The notes under the pieces were generated by a model, which was given only the letters and a program-made list of their open reading frames with translations, was not told the origin of the DNA and did no database searches. A stretch of DNA of 10,316 nucleotides from Bdellovibrio sp. GTDB taxonomy: Bacteria > Bdellovibrionota > Bdellovibrionia > Bdellovibrionales > Bdellovibrionaceae. Below, in pieces: positions 5,131 to 10,316 of this stretch. Both the position numbers and the translations under genes were made by a program. The first letter of the stretch is position 1. Each line of letters opens with the position of its first letter. Location: contig JAHRXB010000101.1 in the NCBI GenBank assembly GCA_019104905.1, positions 1 to 10,316 on the forward strand. Direction: 5' to 3'.

Positions 5131-7266
5131 ATGATGATTCGTCTTGTGAAAAGCATCACGACTATGGCGGCATTGTCTGTCAGTGTGGCTCAGGCGGGAA
5201 CAGTTCTTAAGTTGAACGCCGGGGCTATCGACACAAATAAAATCACAAACAACTATGCAGCTTCTTGGATGATGGAAGCTCAGGAAACTGAGTACATCGT
5301 GCAATTCAAGAAAGCGATCACTGAGCAAGATAAGGCTCAAGTGAAATCTCAATTTGAGGTTTTTGGATATCTTCCTGATGACGCTTTGGTTGTGCGCGGA
5401 ACTTACGCTGGCTTGTTGAGCTTTAAGAATTCTCACTCGGGAGTTCAGGCGGTTGTTAAATATTCTCCTTCATACAAAGTGAGCACTCACTTTTCAGTAG
5501 CGAGTGTTTTTAATAAAAATTCTGTAGAAAGCATCTTGGTAAAAACCTTTAAGGCTTCAGAAGCCGAGGCTATTGCCAATAAAATCGCAAAACTAAATCC
5601 TCAAGTAGAACTTCAAGTTGTTGATGGGGAGTCCATCATGGCTTTGGTTCCTCGTGGTTTAGTTACTCAAGTGGCGGCTTTGACGGGTGTTGAACACGTT
5701 CAACCCACTCCGGAGATCGAATCTTTCCACTTCTTGATGGATGAAAATGTGGCAGGTGACGTGAAGGCGTCTGCGGCGGGTGATTACTCGGACCTGACGG
5801 GGGATGAGCCTGGAACACGTGTGATGAAGTTCGATGCGGCTTGGGCGCTGGGTTACACCGGGCGTGGGCAGACTGTTTCCATGGCTGATACAGGCTTGGA
5901 TTCAGGCGATGTAAACTCAATTCACCAAGATTTCGCCGGTGGAGTTCTTTCTGGTTATCCTTTTGGTTTGTGGTCAAAAACTTGGGACGATCCAATGGGA
6001 CATGGGACTCACGTGGCAGGTTCTGTGATGGGTCGTGGAACAGCATCCAAGGGTCTTTTAAAAGGCGGCGCTTACGAAGCGAAGATGGTGGCCGAGGGAA
6101 TGTGGTCTCCGATGATGAAGAACCTCAGTGTTCCTTCAAAATTGGGTGATCTTTTCGCAAAAGCTTACGCTGATGGCGCGCGTATTCACACGAACTCTTG
6201 GGGTGGTGCTCGTACTTTTGGTGCGTACGATAACTTCGCTGTTCAAGTGGATGAATGGCTTTACGCAAATCCTGACATGTTGGTTCTTTTTGCCGCAGGT
6301 AACAGCGGTTCTGATAAGAACAAAGACGGTCGTATCGACGCGAACTCAATGGCTTCCCCTGGAACAGCTAAAAACGTTCTGACTGTCGGCGCCTCTGAAA
6401 ATAAAGTTTCTACCGGTGGTATCCAGGTTCCTATCAGCAAGTTGAGAGCCGCTAAAGATGAGTGGCCTGCAGAGCCGATCTATAGCGATTACATTTCTAA
6501 TAATGAAAATGGTATTGCGATGTTCTCTTCTCGTGGACCGACGCAAGATGGTCGCGTGAAGCCTGATATCGTAGCTCCAGGAACAAATATCTTGAGCGTA
6601 AAATCGCAAACCAAAGATGCTTCTGATTTGTGGGGAGCATACAATAAAGACTACGTTTGGTCTGGTGGGACCTCGATGGCAACTCCTCTGACAGCAGGGG
6701 CGGTCGCTGTGGCTCGTCAGATTCTTGTCGAAAAATTGGGAATTCAAAATCCATCTGCGGCTTTGATGAAGGCAACGATGATTCATACAGCGGTGGACAT
6801 GTATCCGGGTCAGTTCGGCGAGATCGGTGCGGCTCGTGGACAAGAGATCCTGACTCGTCGTCCAAATTCGGATGAGGGGTATGGTCGCGTGGATGTTTCT
6901 AACATCGTAAATCTAGGATCCCAAACAAAGCTTATTGATAACCGCCAAGGGGTGGCTCAGGGAGCTGAAGTGTCTTATGAGTTTACTTTGTCTAAGGCCG
7001 GCAGCCTTTACGCCAACCTCGTTTGGACAGATGCTCCGGGTTCTTCTAATGCCGCTCAGGCGTTGGTGAATGACTTGGATTTAGTACTAACTCTACCTAA
7101 CGGACAAACTTTGAGCATGAACGATCATATCAATAACTTGGAGATGATCGAGAAGTCAGGTCTTCCTGCGGGAGCTTATAAGTTGACTGTGAAGGGTTAC
7201 AAGATCCCTCAGGCTAAAAACGGGGCTCAAGCTTACGCCCTTGTTTACACTGCAAAAGAGCTCTAG
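5131..7266 (+). CDS. Secreted subtilisin-like serine protease (family S8, KP-43-like)
   Basis: This 711-residue preproprotease should act outside the cell, where a predator would use it on prey or environmental protein; that role is inferred. A signal peptide ends at AQA (residue 22). A propeptide of about 200 residues follows, seemingly two I9-like halves (about 54-117 and 134-197). The catalytic domain shows Asp253 (MADTGLDSG), His291 (GHGTHVAG), oxyanion Asn391 (FAAGNSG) and Ser515 (GGTSMATP), so the triad is complete. D395-x-N-x-D-G-x-I-D403 looks like a calcium-binding loop. The last 110 residues (LVWTDAPGSSNAAQALVNDLDLVL through AYALVYTAKEL) form a beta-sandwich of the kind that follows the catalytic domain in alkaline protease KP-43. 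No cysteine occurs anywhere. GAGGGGG (5121-5127) precedes tandem ATGs at 5131 and 5134; the second has the more usual spacing. Confidence 0.95.
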   Translation: MMIRLVKSITTMAALSVSVAQAGTVLKLNAGAIDTNKITNNYAASWMMEAQETEYIVQFKKAITEQDKAQVKSQFEVFGYLPDDALVVRGTYAGLLSFKNSHSGVQAVVKYSPSYKVSTHFSVASVFNKNSVESILVKTFKASEAEAIANKIAKLNPQVELQVVDGESIMALVPRGLVTQVAALTGVEHVQPTPEIESFHFLMDENVAGDVKASAAGDYSDLTGDEPGTRVMKFDAAWALGYTGRGQTVSMADTGLDSGDVNSIHQDFAGGVLSGYPFGLWSKTWDDPMGHGTHVAGSVMGRGTASKGLLKGGAYEAKMVAEGMWSPMMKNLSVPSKLGDLFAKAYADGARIHTNSWGGARTFGAYDNFAVQVDEWLYANPDMLVLFAAGNSGSDKNKDGRIDANSMASPGTAKNVLTVGASENKVSTGGIQVPISKLRAAKDEWPAEPIYSDYISNNENGIAMFSSRGPTQDGRVKPDIVAPGTNILSVKSQTKDASDLWGAYNKDYVWSGGTSMATPLTAGAVAVARQILVEKLGIQNPSAALMKATMIHTAVDMYPGQFGEIGAARGQEILTRRPNSDEGYGRVDVSNIVNLGSQTKLIDNRQGVAQGAEVSYEFTLSKAGSLYANLVWTDAPGSSNAAQALVNDLDLVLTLPNGQTLSMNDHINNLEMIEKSGLPAGAYKLTVKGYKIPQAKNGAQAYALVYTAKEL

Positions 7267-7295
7267 TTAATAGGGCTAACATAGCTAAATTACTC

Positions 7296-7327
7296 GTAAA
7301 AAGCCTGACTCTGTTCAGGCTTTTTAC
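7296..7327. terminator. Strong intrinsic terminator after the subtilase gene
   Basis: Arms 7296-7308 and 7315-7327 form a perfect 13-bp stem (core AAGCCTGA with TCAGGCTT) around a CTCTGT loop. An A-run opens the left arm and a T-run closes the right arm, so it could terminate in both directions. It isolates the subtilase from the carD gene. Confidence 0.9.
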
Positions 7328-7372
7328 ATTTGAGAGAAGCTCTGAAAATATTTCCTTACACGCCGCTCTGGT

Positions 7373-7401
7373 TTGATAACTCGTGTCAAATTTGATAGAA
7401 C
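7373..7401 (+). promoter_or_regulatory. Putative sigma70-type promoter of carD
   Basis: TTGATA (7373-7378) matches the -35 consensus at five of six and TAGAAC (7396-7401) matches the -10 at four of six, with an ideal 17-base spacer. It lies after the upstream terminator and would start transcription near 7408, leaving a leader of about 37 bases before ATG 7445. It overlaps the first two copies of the leader repeat. Confidence 0.5.
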
Positions 7402-7428
7402 TGTCGAGGTTGTAACTCTGTCCAATTT
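7373..7428 (+). repeat. Three degenerate 18-19-base direct repeats in the carD leader
   Basis: The copies begin at 7373 (TTGATAACTCGTGTCAAAT), 7392 (TTGATAGAACTGTCGAGG) and 7410 (TTGTAACTCTGTCCAATTT). Each opens with TTG, has TA in the next few bases, and carries TGTC 9-11 bases in (7384, 7402 and 7419). The first and third are closest, differing by one substitution and two single-base indels. They span the promoter and the transcribed leader. Confidence 0.5.
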
Positions 7429-7444
7429 TCGGGGGAGGTTCTTG

Positions 7445-7939
7445 ATGCTGACGTTCTCTATCGGTGATAATGCGGTTTATCCCGGCTACGGCGTTGTAAA
7501 AGTGGTTTCTATTGAAACCAAAGAAATGTTGGGTACTAAAACCACATTTTACAATATGCAGTTGGTAGACACGGGCCTTAAGATCATGATCCCGACTACA
7601 AACGTAAAATCTGCGGGGCTTCGTCCCATCATCTCTAAAGCAGAAGCATCTAAGGTTGTTGGAATTCTTAAAGAAAAAGACATCAAAATCGACAATCAAA
7701 CTTGGAACCGCCGTTATCGTGAGTACATGGAAAAGATCAAAACGGGTTCGGTTTTTGAGATTGCTGAAGTTTTACGCGATTTATTCCTTTTGAAAGCAGA
7801 CAAAGAGCTGTCTTTCGGAGAGCGTAAGATGCTTGATTCTGCTCGCAGCCTTCTTTTAAAAGAACTCACTTTGGCGACCAGCCAAGAAGAGCTCTTCAAA
7901 GAAGAAGAAGTAAAAGCGATTTTTGGGATTACGGGTTAA
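7445..7939 (+). CDS. CdnL/CarD-family RNA polymerase-binding transcription factor
   Basis: CdnL/CarD proteins bind the RNA polymerase beta subunit and stabilise open promoter complexes, notably at rRNA promoters. From ATG 7445 the product is 164 residues, the usual size. The N-terminal polymerase-interacting domain (about 1-60) begins FSIGDNAVYPGYGVVKV and ends IMIPTTNVKSAGLRP. The C-terminal helical DNA-binding domain carries W87 in WNRRYREYMEKIKTGS, the tryptophan that in characterised relatives wedges into the upstream edge of the bubble, and the typical ERKMLDSARSLLLKEL segment. It has no DNA-binding extension like that of the larger myxobacterial CarD, so CdnL is the closer match. GGGGGAGG (7431-7438) sits 6 bases before ATG 7445 and decides the start; an in-frame TTG at 7373 coincides with the -35 element. 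Terminators flank the gene on both sides, so it appears monocistronic. Confidence 0.95.
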   Translation: MLTFSIGDNAVYPGYGVVKVVSIETKEMLGTKTTFYNMQLVDTGLKIMIPTTNVKSAGLRPIISKAEASKVVGILKEKDIKIDNQTWNRRYREYMEKIKTGSVFEIAEVLRDLFLLKADKELSFGERKMLDSARSLLLKELTLATSQEELFKEEEVKAIFGITG

Positions 7940-7979
7940 GCACGAGCCCTAGACGCCAGTCAAAAAACGTAATAAATTC

Positions 7980-8011
7980 AAGGCTTGGTTTTTCTAAACC
8001 AGGCCTTTTTT
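7980..8011 (+). terminator. Intrinsic terminator between carD and gltX
   Basis: AAGGCTTGGTTT (7980-7991) pairs with AAACCAGGCCTT (7996-8007) through 12 pairs including one G-U, with a TTCT loop and a run of six T (8006-8011). It ends only 30 bases before the gltX start, so it may also act as an attenuator or overlap the gltX promoter. Confidence 0.85.
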
Positions 8012-8041
8012 ATTTGCGCTTGGGTAGTTGGAGTATCTCAC

Positions 8042-9523
8042 ATGACCTCAAAAATTTCCCCTCATGTTCGCGTTCGTTTTGCACCGTCTCCGACGGGCTA
8101 TTTGCATGTCGGCGGAGCTAGAACAGCTCTTTATAACTATCTCTTTGCGAAAAAGAACAAAGGGGAATTCATTCTGCGTATCGAAGACACCGATGAAGCT
8201 CGTTCCACCGAAGAGTCTCTGCGTGGAGTGGTGGATGATTTGGTGTGGTTGAATCTTCTTTGGGATGAGGGGGTGGACCCTGTGACTCTCAAAGATGTGG
8301 GCCCCTATGGCCCCTATCGCCAAAGCGAACGCCTTCCGATTTACAAAGAGATTGCGGATAAACTTCTTCAAAGTGGCAAAGCGTATTACTGCTTTTTGAC
8401 GGATGAAGAGTTAGAGCAACAAAGAGAAGCGGCCAAGGCGGCCGGTTTGCCTCCGCATGTGAACTCTCCTTATCAGGAGTGGCCTTTAGCGAAATCTTTA
8501 GAACATATCAAAGCCGGCAATAAAGGTGTGGTGCGCTTTAAAACCAAGGGCTTAGCAAAAGACTATGTTTTCACTGATATCGTGCGTGGTGAGGTGAAGT
8601 TCCCATCTGATATGGTGGGGGATTTTGTACTTCTGCGTTCAGATGGAATGCCGGTCTATAACTTCTGCTGCGTGATCGACGATCATATGATGAAGATCAC
8701 TCACGTGCTTCGCGCGGAAGAGCATCTTCCTAACACCTTAAGACAGATGATGATCTATGAGGCGATGGGCTGGCAAACTCCCGAGTTTGGCCACATGGCT
8801 TTGATTTTGGATGAGGATCGCCAAAAACTTTCTAAGCGTAAAGGTGCTGTGGCTTGTGGTCAGTTGAAAGAAGAGGGGTATCTAAATTCTGCAGTATTGA
8901 ATTTTATTGCTCTTCTTGGCTGGTCTCATCCAGAAGGGAAAGAGATCATGACGGTGGAAGATATGATTCAGGCGTTTGATGTCTCTCGCTTGAATCCGTC
9001 AGGAGCGATCTTTGACCGTGTGAAGTTTAAGTGGATGAATTCGATGCATTTGCGGGCGCTTCCGAATATGGAAATCTGGAATCATATTCAGCCCTTCTTG
9101 GCGCGCGAAAAGATGGAATTGCCCACAGACTCGGTATGGCAGGAAAAATCCGTGGCGTTATTTAAGAACTACATGGAAACCTTCGCGGATGCGATTGAGC
9201 TCTACAGACCGTTGAATGATAAATCCTATGTGATTTTGCCAGAGGCCGAAGAAACTTTGAAATGGGAGCCGACCAAGGCAGTTCTGACTGCGTGGAGAGA
9301 TCTGGTGAAAGCGTTCCCATCAGAGTATATGAATGAAGATGAGTTTTTGAAGCTTCAAGATGAAGTGAAAAATCAGACGGGCGCCAAAGGGAAACATCTT
9401 TTTATGCCGATTCGTGTGGCGGTCATTGGCAAGCCTCATGGTGCGGAATTAAAAATTCTGGTGCCACTTCTTAAAAAAGACTCTTTGATTGCCAGAGCGG
9501 AACAAGCTTTGGCAGCAACATAA
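8042..9523 (+). CDS. gltX: Glutamate--tRNA ligase (GluRS)
   Basis: This class I aminoacyl-tRNA synthetase charges tRNA-Glu in the cytoplasm. From ATG 8042 the product is 493 residues, normal for bacterial GluRS. The Rossmann catalytic domain shows RFAPSPTGYLHVGGARTAL with the HIGH-type motif HVGG at 22-25, then RIEDTDEARS, and the KMSKS-type motif KLSKR at 262-266. FALLGWSHPEGKE-like sequence and the helical anticodon-binding region follow. The cysteine zinc site of E. coli GluRS around residues 98-125 is absent; the equivalent stretch is YYCFLTDEELEQQREAAK, as in many zinc-free GluRS. GGAG (8030-8033) lies 8 bases before ATG 8042. An in-frame TTG at 7985 lies inside the terminator stem and is rejected. 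Whether the enzyme is discriminating or also charges tRNA-Gln cannot be judged from the sequence alone. cysS follows after 8 bases. Confidence 0.97.
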   Translation: MTSKISPHVRVRFAPSPTGYLHVGGARTALYNYLFAKKNKGEFILRIEDTDEARSTEESLRGVVDDLVWLNLLWDEGVDPVTLKDVGPYGPYRQSERLPIYKEIADKLLQSGKAYYCFLTDEELEQQREAAKAAGLPPHVNSPYQEWPLAKSLEHIKAGNKGVVRFKTKGLAKDYVFTDIVRGEVKFPSDMVGDFVLLRSDGMPVYNFCCVIDDHMMKITHVLRAEEHLPNTLRQMMIYEAMGWQTPEFGHMALILDEDRQKLSKRKGAVACGQLKEEGYLNSAVLNFIALLGWSHPEGKEIMTVEDMIQAFDVSRLNPSGAIFDRVKFKWMNSMHLRALPNMEIWNHIQPFLAREKMELPTDSVWQEKSVALFKNYMETFADAIELYRPLNDKSYVILPEAEETLKWEPTKAVLTAWRDLVKAFPSEYMNEDEFLKLQDEVKNQTGAKGKHLFMPIRVAVIGKPHGAELKILVPLLKKDSLIARAEQALAAT

Positions 9524-9531
9524 GGTGATAC

Positions 9532-10316
9532 ATGTCTCAAAAGATTTACAACTCCCAGTCTAAGCAGCTTGAAGAATTTATTCCTCTCACGCCGGGTCAG
9601 GTGAAGATGTATGTGTGCGGTCCCACCGTTTACAACTTCCTTCATGTGGGGAACTTTCGTGGGGTTGTGTTCTTTAATCTTGTGCGCAACTGGCTTGAGA
9701 ATCAGGGGTATAAGGTGACTTATGCTCTGAACTTCACGGACGTGGATGATAAAATTATCAATCGCGCCGCCGACATGGGGGTTTCTCCTCATGATCTTTC
9801 AGAAATGTATATCACCGAATATAAGAAAGACTTCGCTTCTTTGGGACTAAGACCTCACGATCATAATCCCAAGGTCACCGAGCATATGGATGAAATTCGT
9901 TCGATGGTGCAGACCTTGATTGAGAATAAGAAAGCCTATGAAACTCAAGGCGACGTTATGTACTCGATTGAGTCTTTTCAGGGGTACGGCAAACTCAGTG
10001 GTCGCAACACCGATGAGTTGCAAGCCGGGGCTCGCGTGGATGTGGATGAAAAGAAACGCAGTCCTTTGGATTTTGCATTGTGGAAAGCGGCAAAGCCCGG
10101 AGAAGTTTCATGGCCGTCGCCCTGGGGAGCGGGGCGTCCGGGATGGCATATTGAGTGTTCAGCTATGATTAAGAAAATCTTTGGTGAACAGATTGATATT
10201 CACGGTGGCGGTATGGATTTGATCTTCCCGCACCATGAAAACGAGATTGCGCAAAGTGAAGGCTGCACGGGGAAACACTTTGTGAAGTACTGGATGCATA
10301 ACAATATGCTTAATTT
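9532..10316 (+). CDS. cysS: Cysteine--tRNA ligase (CysRS), 3' truncated by the window
   Basis: This class I synthetase charges tRNA-Cys. The frame is open from ATG 9532 to the window end, 261 codons of a usual 460-500. The HIGH-type motif is HVGN at 38-41, preceded by YVCGPTVYN. Zinc ligands expected from E. coli CysRS are all visible: C29, C209 in GWHIECSAM, and H234 and E238 in HGGGMDLIFPHHENE. The family stretches NFTDVDDKIINRA and DFALWKAAKPGE are intact. The KMSKS motif, DALR-type helical domain and anticodon-binding domain lie beyond the window. AAGGTG (9522-9527) overlaps the gltX stop and serves as ribosome site, so gltX and cysS form an operon. It has no visible promoter of its own. 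Confidence 0.96.
   Translation, partial: MSQKIYNSQSKQLEEFIPLTPGQVKMYVCGPTVYNFLHVGNFRGVVFFNLVRNWLENQGYKVTYALNFTDVDDKIINRAADMGVSPHDLSEMYITEYKKDFASLGLRPHDHNPKVTEHMDEIRSMVQTLIENKKAYETQGDVMYSIESFQGYGKLSGRNTDELQAGARVDVDEKKRSPLDFALWKAAKPGEVSWPSPWGAGRPGWHIECSAMIKKIFGEQIDIHGGGMDLIFPHHENEIAQSEGCTGKHFVKYWMHNNMLN

Noticed and set aside
6346..6865. Antisense open frames inside the subtilase gene
   Set aside because: Their composition is rich in Arg, Ser and His without domain pattern, as expected from reading a conserved gene backwards.
7373..7444. TTG start extending CarD by 24 residues
   Set aside because: The TTG is the first base triplet of the putative -35 element, and a strong Shine-Dalgarno directly precedes ATG 7445, where family similarity begins.
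7267..7444. tRNA or small RNA gene in the largest gene-free gap
   Set aside because: Apart from the terminator, promoter and leader repeats no cloverleaf or stable RNA fold was seen; other gaps are about 110 bases or shorter.
7985..8041. TTG start extending GluRS by 19 residues
   Set aside because: It lies within the left arm of an intrinsic terminator and the extension is unrelated to the family; GGAG precedes ATG 8042.
1..10316. Mobile elements, CRISPR arrays, toxin-antitoxin or defence genes
   Set aside because: No transposase, integrase, long terminal repeat, spaced identical repeat array or defence-type domain is visible, and the genes have a uniform chromosomal character.

Overview
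The window reads as chromosomal DNA from a Bdellovibrio-like predatory bacterium (phylum Bdellovibrionota). This is inferred from gene content, not from a database search: a CdnL/CarD factor next to gltX and cysS, a stand-alone HD-GYP protein, a secreted KP-43-like subtilase and several small exported proteins of unknown function. No tRNA, rRNA, CRISPR array, insertion sequence or phage gene is visible, and no gene-free stretch reaches 300 bases.

Layout. Positions 1-696 hold the 3' part of pstB, the ATPase of the phosphate ABC importer. It converges on a small exported protein (704-967, minus). Next on the minus strand come an exported protein with three cysteine-pair repeats (1080-1472) and, upstream of it and sharing a 4-base ATGA overlap, an HD-GYP protein (1469-2437). 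recG (2473-4560, plus) is divergent from the HD-GYP gene with only 35 bases between the annotated starts. A good sigma70-type promoter in that gap would give an almost leaderless recG transcript. After recG come a small exported protein (4630-5034), a hairpin over its stop codon, and a 711-residue secreted subtilase (5131-7266) closed by a strong terminator. Then follow a cdnL/carD gene (7445-7939) with a repeat-bearing leader, another terminator, and gltX (8042-9523). cysS (from 9532) starts 8 bases after gltX and runs off the window end.

Functionally, most of the window is core metabolism: phosphate uptake, replication-fork rescue, control of RNA polymerase at promoters, and charging of tRNA-Glu and tRNA-Cys. 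The parts fitting a predatory or secretory lifestyle are the cysteine-free subtilase, the small exported proteins and the HD-GYP/cysteine-repeat pair. I do not see a clear new multi-gene system. The points most worth a second look are the threefold cysteine repeat coupled to the HD-GYP gene, the leaderless-looking recG promoter with a dyad at its start site, the triple repeat in the carD leader, and gltX starting only 30 bases after a terminator.
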